Source: Microbacterium sp. W4I20
GTDB lineage: Bacteria > Actinomycetota > Actinomycetes > Actinomycetales > Microbacteriaceae
NCBI RefSeq assembly: GCF_030816505.1
Contig: NZ_JAUSYB010000001.1
Span: forward strand, 3,596,001 to 3,660,000
Reading direction: 5' to 3'
DNA: 64,000 nucleotides
Part shown: piece by piece, positions 27,344 to 36,365 of the stretch
Layout: the number at the start of each line of letters is the position of its first letter
How positions within the stretch are numbered: the stretch's first letter is position 1
Notes under the pieces: generated by a model
Seen by the model: the letters and a program-made list of their open reading frames with translations, nothing else
What the model was told of the DNA's origin: nothing
Databases searched by the model: none
Made by a program: the position numbers and the translations under genes

Positions 27344-27964
27344 GTGGTCACGGACGATCAGCCCGCGGCGGGTCGTGGGCCGCGAGGGTCCTACGCCACA
27401 GGTCAGGCGCGACGGCAGGCGATCGTCGACGAAGCACTCGTGGTGTTCTCCCGCACGGGATTCCATGGCGGATCCCTGCGGGAGATCGCCAAGCGCGTCG
27501 GAGTGACGCCCGCCGGCCTGCTGCATCACTTCGCCGACAAGGAGGAGCTCTTCGCCGAGGTGCTCCGTCAGCGTGATGAGAAGGTGCGCGATGCTGCCGG
27601 CGATCCCGCGGAGCACACGCTGATCGGGCAGGCGAAGCGGGTCGTCGCCCACAACCAGACCTCTCGAGGGCTCACCTCGCTGTACGCGATCGTCTCGGCG
27701 GAGGCGACCGACCCGGAGCATCCCTCGCACACCGACTTCGCCGCTCGTTACCGCACTCGGGCCGAGGAGGCGGAAGAGATCCTCCGCCGCGGTCAGGAAG
27801 CCGGCGAGGTGCGGGACGACATCGACCCCGCGCTCGCCGCCCGCCTGATCAGTGCCGTGATGGACGGGATCCAGCTGCAGTGGCTGCTGGACGAGACCGT
27901 CGACATGGTCCCGCTGTTCGACGAGTTCGTGCAGCAGTATCTGAACCCCGCCCATCCGTCCTGA
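27344..27964 (+). CDS. TetR-family transcriptional regulator
   Basis: A 206-residue repressor. The DNA-binding domain (about residues 22-68) reads ARRQAIVDEALVVFSRTGFH and VGVTPAGLLHHFADKEELFA. The C-terminal ligand domain has no recognisable type. It lies directly after the GH144-like gene, so the pair is probably one transcript. The palindrome at 25685-25696 is a candidate for its binding site and for feedback. The GTG start lies within GCGCAGTGG. Its stop touches that of the convergent PucR gene. Confidence 0.88.
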   Translation: MVTDDQPAAGRGPRGSYATGQARRQAIVDEALVVFSRTGFHGGSLREIAKRVGVTPAGLLHHFADKEELFAEVLRQRDEKVRDAAGDPAEHTLIGQAKRVVAHNQTSRGLTSLYAIVSAEATDPEHPSHTDFAARYRTRAEEAEEILRRGQEAGEVRDDIDPALAARLISAVMDGIQLQWLLDETVDMVPLFDEFVQQYLNPAHPS

Positions 27965-29473
27965 TCAATCGCGGGCGGTCTGCAGCAGCGTCCAGAGCTC
28001 GGCGCGTGCGGGGAACGACGACAGGTCGCCGCCGAGCAGGTCGCCCGCCTGGGCGATCCGCGAGCGGAGCGTGTGACGGTGCACGCCGAGGGCAGCGGAC
28101 GCCGGCTCGGCTCGGGCATCATGCTCCAGCCAGGTGCGCAGCGTGCGTTCGAGCTCGGCGCCGGTGCGCGCGTCGTGCTCGCGCAGCGGTGCCAGTCGTG
28201 ACTCGGCGACGAGCCGCGCCTCGTCGGTGGCCAGCGCGGTCAGGATGCTGGAGCCCACGGTGTCGGAGTAACGCACGGCGCCGTGCTCGGCCCGCTGGCG
28301 CAGCACGGTCAGGGCCTGGGCGTGTGCGCGGGCGAACGCGTCGTATCCCTCCGGGTCGGAGATCCCGATGCGGACGCCGAAGCGGGACGCGACCTCGTCG
28401 AGCAGCGGTTCGTCGTCGCTGGACACGCACATGGTGATGCCGTCCTCGGTCTCGGCCACGAAGAAGGGCGTGCCGTGGTCGGAGCGCTGCCGTTCCCACC
28501 AGTCCGTCAGCGGGCCGGCCGGTGCATCCGCCGCCACCGCGACCACGACAGGAGCGGGTGGGAGGCCACCGAGCACACGCCGGGCGAGCCCGGGATCGTC
28601 GGCGAGGAGAGACCCGAGCAGCTGAGCGTGCAGACGGCGGCGGCTGCGCGCCAGCTGCTCGTTCTGCTCGAGCGCGAGTCCCGCCATCGCGATGACCGAT
28701 GTCACGACCGAGCGGGCCTCCGAGTCGAGCACGTCGACCTCGAGCGCGATGACTCCGCGGAGATGACCGCCACGGCCGACCGTGAAGAGCATGAAGGTGT
28801 GGTCCTCGAGAGTGAGCGACTGGCCGGCCTCGAGTCCGCGGGTCAGGATGTCGATCACCCGCTCGCCGAGCTCGTCGAGCGCGTGCGTCTCGACGGCATC
28901 GCGCGGATGTGAGACGAGAAGCGCCCCCGCCGCGTCGAACATCCCCGCCCAGGCATCGAGGCGCCGGCCGAGTTCGGCGATGGTCGCGTCGAGGCCGCGG
29001 GGGCGGAGTGCCGCGAGGGCGAGGGCGCGCTGCGTGTCGAGCGCCCACGATCGTCGGGCGTATGCCTGCGCGGCGATGGCCTCGGAGTGCGCGCGGGCGA
29101 CAGCGATGAACGGTGTCCGGTAAGGGACCTCGAACAGCGGCATCCCGTTTGCCGCACAGGCTGTCACCAACTCGTCCGGGATGCCGGCTCGATGCACCTC
29201 GCTGCCGAACCCGAGTCCCAGCACGCCCCGGTCGGCGAGGCGCCCGACGTAGGTGTCGACGTCGACCGCATCGTCGAACTGCGTGCCGGTCGTGAGGAGC
29301 GCGAGGTCTTCGGACAGGAATGGCGTGGGATCGGCGAGGTCGGAGCTGTGCACCCAGCGCAGCGCGCGATCCAGCGAGCCGTCCGGGAGCTCATCTTCAC
29401 GGGAGACCAGGGAGAGACCGAGGTCGCGCCGGCCGAGGAGCGCACGCAGCGTCGGATCCTCGGCGACGGCCAT
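27965..29473 (-). CDS. PucR-family regulator of the putrescine/GABA operon
   Basis: A 502-residue regulator. An N-terminal PucR sensory domain (about 1-130: RALLGRRDLGLSLVSREDEL, then PLFEVPYRTPFIAVA) precedes a GGDEF-like middle. The C-terminal helix-turn-helix reads EPASAALGVHRHTLRSRIAQ. The ATG at 29473 has GGAGGAG five bases upstream. It is divergent from gabT, the usual position of the local activator. Two TTGTACA boxes in the gap are candidate sites. In related actinobacteria such proteins (for example GabR/PucR types) activate amine or GABA use. Confidence 0.88.
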   Translation of the reverse strand: MAVAEDPTLRALLGRRDLGLSLVSREDELPDGSLDRALRWVHSSDLADPTPFLSEDLALLTTGTQFDDAVDVDTYVGRLADRGVLGLGFGSEVHRAGIPDELVTACAANGMPLFEVPYRTPFIAVARAHSEAIAAQAYARRSWALDTQRALALAALRPRGLDATIAELGRRLDAWAGMFDAAGALLVSHPRDAVETHALDELGERVIDILTRGLEAGQSLTLEDHTFMLFTVGRGGHLRGVIALEVDVLDSEARSVVTSVIAMAGLALEQNEQLARSRRRLHAQLLGSLLADDPGLARRVLGGLPPAPVVVAVAADAPAGPLTDWWERQRSDHGTPFFVAETEDGITMCVSSDDEPLLDEVASRFGVRIGISDPEGYDAFARAHAQALTVLRQRAEHGAVRYSDTVGSSILTALATDEARLVAESRLAPLREHDARTGAELERTLRTWLEHDARAEPASAALGVHRHTLRSRIAQAGDLLGGDLSSFPARAELWTLLQTARD

Positions 29474-29486
29474 CCGCACTCCTCCG

Positions 29487-29524
29487 TTGTACAGTCGGGC
29501 GACATCTCTCCCCAGATTGTACAA
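29487..29524. promoter_or_regulatory. Paired TTGTACA boxes between the PucR gene and gabT
   Basis: TTGTACA at 29487-29493 and TTGTACAA at 29517-29524 are 30 bp apart, close to three helical turns, within the 96-base divergent gap. The second also supplies a minus-strand TACAAT -10 for the PucR gene. gabT has its own TACGCT at 29557-29562, seven bases before its ATG. Confidence 0.5.
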
Positions 29525-29569
29525 GCCGGCGAGTGCGGGAGGGTTCAGAGCCGCCGTACGCTCGCGAAC

Positions 29570-30931
29570 ATGGCTCTCCTCGACACCGCAGCTGTTGCAG
29601 TTCCCCTCGGCGGACCCGAACTCCCCCAGGAGCGACGCCTCGTCACCGAACTCCCCGGCCCTCGGTCGGCCGCGATCCTCGCCCGCAAGGCGGATGCCGT
29701 CGCGGCAGGCGTCGGGCACACCGTCCCGGTCGCGACCGTCGCCGCCGGTGGAGGCGTCGTGGTCGACGCCGACGGCAACTCGCTGATCGACCTCGGCTCG
29801 GGCATCGCCGTGACGACCGTGGGCAACGCCCACCCGAAGGTCGCCGCCGCCGTCGCCGCGCAGGCCGCGCAGTTCACGCACACCTGCTTCATGATCTCGC
29901 CGTACGAGTCCTACATCGAGGTCGCCGAGGCCCTCAACCGGGTCACCCCCGGTGACTTCGCCAAGAAGAGCGCCCTGTTCAACTCGGGCGCCGAGGCCGT
30001 CGAGAACGCGATCAAGATCGCCCGCAAGCACACCGGTCGCCAGGCCGTCGTCGCCTTCGACCACGGCTACCACGGCCGCACGAACCTGACCATGGCGCTC
30101 ACAGCCAAGTCGATGCCGTACAAGAGCGGCTTCGGTCCGTTCGCGCCCGAGGTCTACCGCGCGCCGATGTCCTACCCGTTCCGCGACGGACTGGCCGGCC
30201 CCGAGGCCGCCGCCCGCGTGATCCTGCAGCTCGAGAAGCAGATCGGCGCCGACAACCTCGCCGCCGTCATCATCGAGCCCATCCAGGGCGAGGGCGGCTT
30301 CATCGTCCCGGCCGAAGGCTTCCTCCCGGCGATCGTCGACTGGTGCCGCGCGAACGGCGTCGTCTTCATCGCCGACGAGGTGCAGACCGGCTTCGCCCGC
30401 ACCGGACACATGTTCGCCAGCGAGATCTTCGGCATCGAGCCCGACCTGATCACGACGGCCAAGGGCATCGCGGGCGGCCTGCCCCTCGCCGCCGTCACCG
30501 GCCGCGCCGAGATCATGGATGCCTCGCACGCCGGCGGCCTCGGCGGCACCTACGGCGGCAACCCGATCGCCTGCGCTGCGGCGCTCGCCGCGATCGACGT
30601 CTTCGAGAACGACGGCGTCATCGAGCGGGCCCGCGAGATCGGCGAGATCCTGCTTGCGCGCCTCGGCACCCTCCAGGCCGGTGATGCCCGCGTCGGCGAC
30701 ATCCGCGGTCACGGAGCCATGATCGCCGCCGAGTTCGTGAACCCCGAGACCAATGCACCGGATGCCGCACTCACGGCCGCCGTCGCGAAGGCGTGCATCG
30801 CCCAGGGCGTGATCGTGCTCACGTGCGGCACCTACGGCAACGTCATCCGCTTCCTCCCGCCGCTGTCGATCGGCGACGAGCTGCTGAACGAAGGCCTCGA
30901 CGTCGTCGCCGAGGCGCTCGCCGCCCACTGA
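29570..30931 (+). CDS. gabT: 4-aminobutyrate transaminase
   Basis: A 453-residue class-III PLP transaminase that converts GABA and 2-oxoglutarate to succinate semialdehyde and glutamate. Motifs include DLGSGIAVTTVGNAHPKV, LFNSGAEAVENAIKIARKHT, the cofactor Asp in VVFIADEVQTGFARTG and the PLP lysine in ITTAKGIAGGLPLAAVTG. The start is set by TACGCT seven bases before the ATG (leaderless). It opens an operon with an amine oxidase, permease and two semialdehyde dehydrogenases, which defines its role. Confidence 0.94.
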   Translation: MALLDTAAVAVPLGGPELPQERRLVTELPGPRSAAILARKADAVAAGVGHTVPVATVAAGGGVVVDADGNSLIDLGSGIAVTTVGNAHPKVAAAVAAQAAQFTHTCFMISPYESYIEVAEALNRVTPGDFAKKSALFNSGAEAVENAIKIARKHTGRQAVVAFDHGYHGRTNLTMALTAKSMPYKSGFGPFAPEVYRAPMSYPFRDGLAGPEAAARVILQLEKQIGADNLAAVIIEPIQGEGGFIVPAEGFLPAIVDWCRANGVVFIADEVQTGFARTGHMFASEIFGIEPDLITTAKGIAGGLPLAAVTGRAEIMDASHAGGLGGTYGGNPIACAAALAAIDVFENDGVIERAREIGEILLARLGTLQAGDARVGDIRGHGAMIAAEFVNPETNAPDAALTAAVAKACIAQGVIVLTCGTYGNVIRFLPPLSIGDELLNEGLDVVAEALAAH

Positions 30932-30943
30932 CGACACACACGT

Positions 30944-30985
30944 CCGGTCGCGACCCTGAATCGGGGGATTGCGGGTCGCGACCGG
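30944..30985. repeat. Inverted repeat between gabT and the amine oxidase gene
   Basis: CCGGTCGCGACCC (30944-30956) and GGGTCGCGACCGG (30973-30985) form a 13-bp stem around 16 bases. The core GGTCGCGACC is itself self-complementary. It may attenuate transcription after gabT. No T-run follows. Confidence 0.6.
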
Positions 30986-31015
30986 CACTTCATCCCCCCA
31001 ACGAAGGAGTTGCAC

Positions 31016-32416
31016 ATGGCTGAGATCACCCGCGACGTACTGATCATCGGCGCCGGAGCCGCAGGCCTCACGGCCGCGAACGACCTGCGCAGGGCCGGAC
31101 TCTCGGTCGCCGTCCTCGAGGCGCGCGACCGCGTCGGCGGGCGCCTGTGGACCGATGTGATCGAGGGCGCCATGCTCGAGATCGGCGGGCAGTGGGTCTC
31201 TCCCGACCAGGATGCTCTCAAAGACGCCATCGAGGAGCTGGGCCTCGAGACGTACAGCCGCTACCGCGAGGGCGACAGCGTGTACGTCGGCCCCGACGGC
31301 CAGTCGCACCGCTTCACCGGCGAGATGTTCCCTGTCTCGCCCGAGACCGAGGCGGTCATCGCCGAGATCACCGAGCGCCTCGATGCGATGGTCGCCGAGA
31401 TCGACCCGGACCGCCCCTGGGCGCACCCCCGGGCCGAGGAGTGGGACACGGTCACCTGGGACGGCTGGCTGCGCGCCCAGACCGACGACGACGAGGCCGT
31501 GCGCAACCTGGCCTTCGCCACCGGCAGCGCGATGCTGACCAAGCCCACGCACTCCTTCTCTCTCCTGCAGTCGCTGCTGATGGCAGCATCCGCGGGGTCG
31601 TACTCGAACCTCGTCGACGCCGACTTCATCCTCGACAAGCGCGTCGTCGGAGGCCTGCAGCAGGTGCCGCTGCGACTTGCCGAGCGCCTGGGCGACGATG
31701 TGCTGCTGAACCAGCCGGTGCGGAGCCTCGAATGGGGCCCTTCGACGGGCTCAGGGACCGAGTACGTCCGCGCCACGACCGACGACCTCACCGTCAGCGC
31801 TCGCTACGCGATCCTCGCGCACGCGCCGGTGCTGTACAGCCGCATCTCCTTCGTGCCCCCGCTCCCGCGCCGACAGCACCAGATGCACCAGCACCTCTCG
31901 ATGGGCTTCGTGATCAAGGTGCACGCCGTGTACGAGAAGCCCTTCTGGCGTGAGCAGGGTCTCAGCGCCACGGCCTTCAGCCCCTACGAGCTGGTGCACG
32001 AGGCGTACGACAACACCAACCACGGCGACGACCGCGGCACGCTCGTCGGGTTCGTCTCCGACGCGAACGCCGACGGCGTCTTCGAACTCTCGGCCGAGGA
32101 GCGCAAGGAGCGCATCCTCGAATCGCTGTCGCACTACTACGGCGACGAGGCGAAGAACCCCGTCGTGTACTACGAGAGCGACTGGGGCACCGAGGAGTGG
32201 ACCCGCGGTGCGTACGCCGCGAGCTTCGACATGGGCGGTCTGCACCGCTACGGCGCGGACCTCCGCACCCCCGTCGGCCCGATCCATTTCGCCTGCAGCG
32301 ACCTGGCCGGCGCCGGATACCAGCACGTGGACGGCGCGATCCGGATGGGGCAGCTCGCCGCAGCGAACATCGTCGACGCCATCCGCGACGCCGCTCCCGC
32401 CGAGAGCCGCGGCTGA
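31016..32416 (+). CDS. Flavin monoamine oxidase, putrescine-oxidase-like
   Basis: A 466-residue FAD enzyme. The dinucleotide site is VLIIGAGAAGLTAANDLRR with VLEARDRVGGRLWTD. The C-terminal FAD motif is GAGYQHVDGAIRMGQLAA. Its neighbours suggest it oxidises putrescine to 4-aminobutanal, which the downstream dehydrogenases and GabT would convert to succinate. GAAGGAG precedes the ATG by six bases. A REP-like repeat (31738-31760) inserts the peptide PSTGSGTE in frame after SLEWG. Another primary amine such as tyramine is possible. Confidence 0.88.
   Translation: MAEITRDVLIIGAGAAGLTAANDLRRAGLSVAVLEARDRVGGRLWTDVIEGAMLEIGGQWVSPDQDALKDAIEELGLETYSRYREGDSVYVGPDGQSHRFTGEMFPVSPETEAVIAEITERLDAMVAEIDPDRPWAHPRAEEWDTVTWDGWLRAQTDDDEAVRNLAFATGSAMLTKPTHSFSLLQSLLMAASAGSYSNLVDADFILDKRVVGGLQQVPLRLAERLGDDVLLNQPVRSLEWGPSTGSGTEYVRATTDDLTVSARYAILAHAPVLYSRISFVPPLPRRQHQMHQHLSMGFVIKVHAVYEKPFWREQGLSATAFSPYELVHEAYDNTNHGDDRGTLVGFVSDANADGVFELSAEERKERILESLSHYYGDEAKNPVVYYESDWGTEEWTRGAYAASFDMGGLHRYGADLRTPVGPIHFACSDLAGAGYQHVDGAIRMGQLAAANIVDAIRDAAPAESRG
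31738..31760 (+). repeat. REP-like repeat inside the amine oxidase gene, in frame
   Basis: The sequence CCCTTCGACGGGCTCAGGGA and three further bases is a member of the local repeat family ending in GCTCAGGRACC. It codes for PSTGSGTE between SLEWG and YVRATTDD, where amine oxidases usually have a short turn. The reading frame is kept. Confidence 0.75.
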
Positions 32417-33300
32417 TGACCGGCTCGGTCGTCGTCGGGTACACCGCGACGGACAGCGGAGCGGATGCCGCCGCCCTCGGCGCCCGGCTCGCCCGCAGCC
32501 TCGACGCGACGCTGCACCTGGTGATCGTGCTGCCGAACGAGGGCACGCGCAACGCCGCGGTGCCGCCGGAGCGCGCCTACGAGGAGCACATCCGCGGTCA
32601 GGCGAAGAAGTGGCTCGCCGACGCCGTGGTGCGTCTCCCGCAGCAGCTCACCCGCACCGGGCACGTGCGCTTCGCCGAGTCGTTCGCCGAGGGGCTCATC
32701 GCCGCCGGTGAGGAATTCGACGCCCGCGTGATCGTGGTCGGCGCAGCCGGCGGCGGCATCTTCGGTCGGCACCGGCTCGGCAGCGTGGCCTCCGAGCTGC
32801 TGCATTCCTCGACGATCCCGGTCGCCCTCGCGCCGGCCGGATGCGCGCAACAGGACGATCATGTGCTCCCGCGCGTGACCGTCGCCGTCGGCACCCGTCC
32901 GGGAGCGGATGCGCTCCTCGATGAGGCGGTGTCGCTCGCCGGTGACAGCGGGGTCGACCTGCGGCTGGTCTCCCTCGTGCCCTTCGACGTTCCTCCCGGG
33001 CTCGACACCGGCGCGATCCGCCTGGTCGGCGACGAGCACTCGCAGGAGGTGCTCGCCGTCGCCTCCGAACTGCTGCCCGACGGCCGCACCGCCGCTGTCG
33101 AGAAGGCACCGGGCGACAGCGTCGAAGACGCCGTCGCGAACCTCTCCTGGCTCCCCGGCGAGGTCATCCTCGTCGGCTCCAGCCGGCTCGCACAGCCGCG
33201 CCGGCTGTTCCTGGGCTCCACGGCAGCGAAGATGCTGCACGAGCTGCCCGTCCCGATGATCGTCGTCCCGCGCACCCGCGCCGAAGCAGGAGTCCGCTGA
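32416..33300 (+). CDS. Tandem universal stress protein
   Basis: A 294-residue protein of two UspA domains. The first (about 1-145) starts SVVVGYTATDSGADAAALG and has the nucleotide-loop-like VIVVGAAGGGIFGRHRLGSVASELLHSS. The second (about 155-290) ends VGSSRLAQPRRLFLGSTAAKML and PVPMIVVPR. Both keep the G-2x-G-9x-G(S/T) pattern of ATP-binding Usp proteins. It overlaps the amine oxidase stop and the permease start, so it is translated as part of the putrescine operon. This is an unusual place for a Usp gene. Confidence 0.9.
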   Translation: MTGSVVVGYTATDSGADAAALGARLARSLDATLHLVIVLPNEGTRNAAVPPERAYEEHIRGQAKKWLADAVVRLPQQLTRTGHVRFAESFAEGLIAAGEEFDARVIVVGAAGGGIFGRHRLGSVASELLHSSTIPVALAPAGCAQQDDHVLPRVTVAVGTRPGADALLDEAVSLAGDSGVDLRLVSLVPFDVPPGLDTGAIRLVGDEHSQEVLAVASELLPDGRTAAVEKAPGDSVEDAVANLSWLPGEVILVGSSRLAQPRRLFLGSTAAKMLHELPVPMIVVPRTRAEAGVR

Positions 33301-34844
33301 TGAGCAGCACGAATCGGGCGACGGAGCCCGAATCCGGTGTCACCACCGGCATCTCCACCAAGGGCCTGAGGGCCGGCGCCGTCGGCGTGCTCGGCGCCGT
33401 CGTGATCGGCGTCTCCACCATCGCTCCCGCGTACACGTTGACCGCGTCACTGGGCCCGACCGTGGCGGAGGTCGGCACCCAGGTGCCGGCGATCATCCTG
33501 GTCGGCTTCATCCCGATGCTGCTGACCGCCTTCGGCTACCGCGAGCTCAACCGGGTGATGCCCGACTCCGGCACCTCGTTCACCTGGGGCGTGCGCGCCT
33601 TCGGCCCGTGGATCGGGTGGATGACCGGGTGGGGGCTGATCGCCGCCACCGTCATCGTGCTGTCGAATCTCGCCGGCATCGCGGTGGAGTTCCTCTTCCT
33701 CCTGATCGCCCAGCTGACCGGCAACGCCGAGATCGCAGACCTCGCGTTCAACCCGATCATCAACGTGGTCGTGTGTCTGCTGTTCATGCTCGGCGCGACC
33801 CTGGTGTCGTACCGCGACATGCAGACGACCCAGAAGTTCCAGTACATCCTGGTGACGTTCCAGCTCGTCGTGCTCGTGGTCTTCGCGGTCGTCGCGATCA
33901 TCAAGGCGGTGTCCGGCGGGGCGCCGGAGCCCACGGCATTCGACTGGGCGTGGTTCAACCCGTTCGAGGTGCCGTCGTTCAGCGCCTTCGCCGCCGGGCT
34001 GTCGCTGTCGATCTTCATCTTCTGGGGCTGGGACGTCGTCCTCACCATGAACGAGGAGACCAAGGACCCCGACAAGACCCCCGGCCGTGCCGCGATGCTC
34101 ACGGTGTTCGTCGTCGTCACCCTGTACCTGCTGCTGTCGATCGGACTCATCATGTTCGCCGGCGTCGGCACCGGCGCCTTCGGACTCGCGAACGAGGACA
34201 TCTCCGCGAACGTGTTCTTCGCGCTGTCGGATCCGGTGCTCGGACCGCTCGCATTCCTCGTCTCGCTGGCGGTGCTCTCGAGTTCGGCGGCATCTCTCCA
34301 ATCGACGGCGGTGGGACCCGCGCGCACGCTCCTCGCGATGGGGCACTACGGCGCGCTGCCGAAGAAGTTCGCACAGGTGAGCCCGCGGTTCTTCACGCCG
34401 GGCTACTCCACGATCGTGGCCGCCGTCGTGGCGTCCGCGTTCTACGCCGTCATGCGCCTCGTGAGCGAGAACGTCCTCACCGACACGATCCTCTCGCTCG
34501 GCATGATGATCTGCTTCTACTACGGCCTCACCGCGTTCGCGTGCGTGTGGTACTTCCGCAAGCAGTGGTTCGACTCGGCGCGGAGCTTCTTCTTCACGTT
34601 CCTGTTCCCGCTCGTCGGCGGCGGCATCCTGGCGGTGCTGTTCGTGACGACCCTCATCGACTCGATGGACCCGGCGTACGGCAGCGGCTCCAGCGTCGGA
34701 GGTCTCGGCCTCGTGTTCGTGCTGGGTGTGACGATCATCCTCGTCGGCGTCGTGATCATGATCTGGCAGCGGTTCGCCCGCCCCGCCTTCTTCCGCGGCG
34801 AGACGCTGAGCATGGACGCCCCGCCCAGCCGCCGCCGTCGCTGA
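33300..34844 (+). CDS. APC-family amino acid/polyamine permease
   Basis: A 514-residue transporter with about 12 membrane segments. TM1 has the APC helix break in GAVVIGVSTIAPAYTLTASL, and the loop FGYRELNRVMPDSGTSFTWG is typical. TM6 is FIFWGWDVVLTMNEETKDP. In this operon it most likely imports putrescine, GABA or a related amine. The start overlaps the Usp stop. The substrate is inferred from context only. Confidence 0.86.
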   Translation: MSSTNRATEPESGVTTGISTKGLRAGAVGVLGAVVIGVSTIAPAYTLTASLGPTVAEVGTQVPAIILVGFIPMLLTAFGYRELNRVMPDSGTSFTWGVRAFGPWIGWMTGWGLIAATVIVLSNLAGIAVEFLFLLIAQLTGNAEIADLAFNPIINVVVCLLFMLGATLVSYRDMQTTQKFQYILVTFQLVVLVVFAVVAIIKAVSGGAPEPTAFDWAWFNPFEVPSFSAFAAGLSLSIFIFWGWDVVLTMNEETKDPDKTPGRAAMLTVFVVVTLYLLLSIGLIMFAGVGTGAFGLANEDISANVFFALSDPVLGPLAFLVSLAVLSSSAASLQSTAVGPARTLLAMGHYGALPKKFAQVSPRFFTPGYSTIVAAVVASAFYAVMRLVSENVLTDTILSLGMMICFYYGLTAFACVWYFRKQWFDSARSFFFTFLFPLVGGGILAVLFVTTLIDSMDPAYGSGSSVGGLGLVFVLGVTIILVGVVIMIWQRFARPAFFRGETLSMDAPPSRRRR

Positions 34845-34872
34845 CCCGCAACTCCCCACAGAAAGAGAACCC

Positions 34873-36339
34873 ATGAGCACTCAGACCGAGCAGGCGCTGC
34901 TCGACAGCATCCCCACCGGCCTCTTCATCGGCGGCGAGTGGACGGATGCCGAGACCGGCGGCACCTTCGACGTGCAGGACCCGGCGACCGGGAAGGTCAT
35001 CCGGACGATCGCGGACGCGACGCCCGTCGACGGCAAGCGGGCGCTCGACGCCGCGGTCGCCGCGCAGGACTCGTGGGCGGCGACGGCGCCTCGGGTGCGC
35101 AGCGAGATCCTGCGCCGGGCGTTCGACCTCGTGCAGGTGCACAAGGAGGACCTGGCGCTGCTGATGACGCTCGAGATGGGCAAGCCGCTCGCCGAGGCGC
35201 GCGGTGAGGTCGGATACGGCGGCGAGTTCCTCCGCTGGTTCAGCGAGGAGGCCGTGCGCATCAGCGGCCGCTACGGCATCAATCCCGAGGGCACCGGCCA
35301 CATGGTCGTGTCGCAGCGTCCGGTCGGACCGTCGTTCTTCGTGACGCCGTGGAACTTCCCGTTCGCGATGGCGACACGCAAGATCGCGCCCGCGCTCGCG
35401 GCCGGCTGCACCGTGGTCATCAAGCCCCCGGCACTCACTCCGCTGACGACCATGTTCTTCACCAAGCTGCTCGAGGAGGCGGGTCTCCCCGCCGGTGTCG
35501 TCAACGTCGTGCAGACCTCGAAGTCGAGCGCGCTGTCGGCGCCGATCATCGCCGACCCGCGTTTGCGCAAGCTGTCGTTCACCGGCTCCACGGAGGTCGG
35601 CCGCAAGCTCATCGCCCAGGCCGCCGAGGGCGTGCTCCGGGTGTCGATGGAGCTCGGTGGCAACGCCCCGTTCGTGGTGTTCGAGGATGCCGATCTCGAT
35701 AAGGCCGTGGAGGGCGCGCTGCTGGCGAAGTTCCGCAACATCGGTCAGGCGTGCACGGCGGCGAACCGCTTCATCGTGCAGGCATCCGTCGCCGAGGAGT
35801 TCGCGCGCAAGGTCACCGAGCGCGTGAACGCGATGAAGATCGGGCGCGGCACGGAAGACGGCGTCGCTATCGGACCGCTCATCGATGCGGATGCCGTCGC
35901 CAAGGCGGGCGAGCTCGTCGGCGACGCGGTCGACCGTGGAGCGAAGCTGCTCGCCGGTGGCAAGGCCGTCGAGGGGACCGGAACGTTCTACGAGCCCACC
36001 GTGCTGACCGACGTGGTGCCGGGATCCGCGATCCTCCGCGAGGAGATCTTCGGACCGGTGCTCGCCATCGCGACCTTCGAGACCGAGGAAGAGGCGGTCC
36101 GCCTCGCGAACGACACCGAGTACGGGCTCGTCTCGTACGTCTTCACCGAGAACCTGCAGCGCGGCCAGCGGATGATCGATGGGCTCGAGACCGGCATGAT
36201 GGGCCTCAACGTGGGTGTGGTCTCGAACGCCGCGGCTCCCTTCGGAGGCGTCAAGCAGTCCGGCGTCGGGCGCGAGGGCGGCTTCGAGGGCATCCACGAG
36301 TACCTGTCGACGAAGTACACGCTGATCCCCGTCTCCTGA
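34873..36339 (+). CDS. gabD: NAD(P)-dependent succinate-semialdehyde dehydrogenase
   Basis: A 488-residue aldehyde dehydrogenase. It has SFFVTPWNFPFAMATRKIAP, the cofactor loop SFTGSTEVGRK, the general-base Glu in VSMELGGNAPFVVFEDAD and the catalytic Cys in NIGQACTAANRF. It oxidises succinate semialdehyde made by GabT. A good AGAAAGAG precedes the ATG. It is followed by a second, shorter ALDH of the same general type, so one of the two may prefer 4-aminobutanal made by the amine oxidase. Confidence 0.92.
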   Translation: MSTQTEQALLDSIPTGLFIGGEWTDAETGGTFDVQDPATGKVIRTIADATPVDGKRALDAAVAAQDSWAATAPRVRSEILRRAFDLVQVHKEDLALLMTLEMGKPLAEARGEVGYGGEFLRWFSEEAVRISGRYGINPEGTGHMVVSQRPVGPSFFVTPWNFPFAMATRKIAPALAAGCTVVIKPPALTPLTTMFFTKLLEEAGLPAGVVNVVQTSKSSALSAPIIADPRLRKLSFTGSTEVGRKLIAQAAEGVLRVSMELGGNAPFVVFEDADLDKAVEGALLAKFRNIGQACTAANRFIVQASVAEEFARKVTERVNAMKIGRGTEDGVAIGPLIDADAVAKAGELVGDAVDRGAKLLAGGKAVEGTGTFYEPTVLTDVVPGSAILREEIFGPVLAIATFETEEEAVRLANDTEYGLVSYVFTENLQRGQRMIDGLETGMMGLNVGVVSNAAAPFGGVKQSGVGREGGFEGIHEYLSTKYTLIPVS

Positions 36340-36365
36340 CCGGCATCCGAACGAGAGGACGAAAC

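Noticed and set aside
29474-31552. Minus-strand open frame extending the PucR gene upstream for about 690 codons
   Set aside because: It runs antisense through gabT and the amine oxidase and has the skewed Arg/Asp/Gly-rich make-up of GC-rich shadow frames. The real PucR start is the ATG at 29473 with GGAGGAG.
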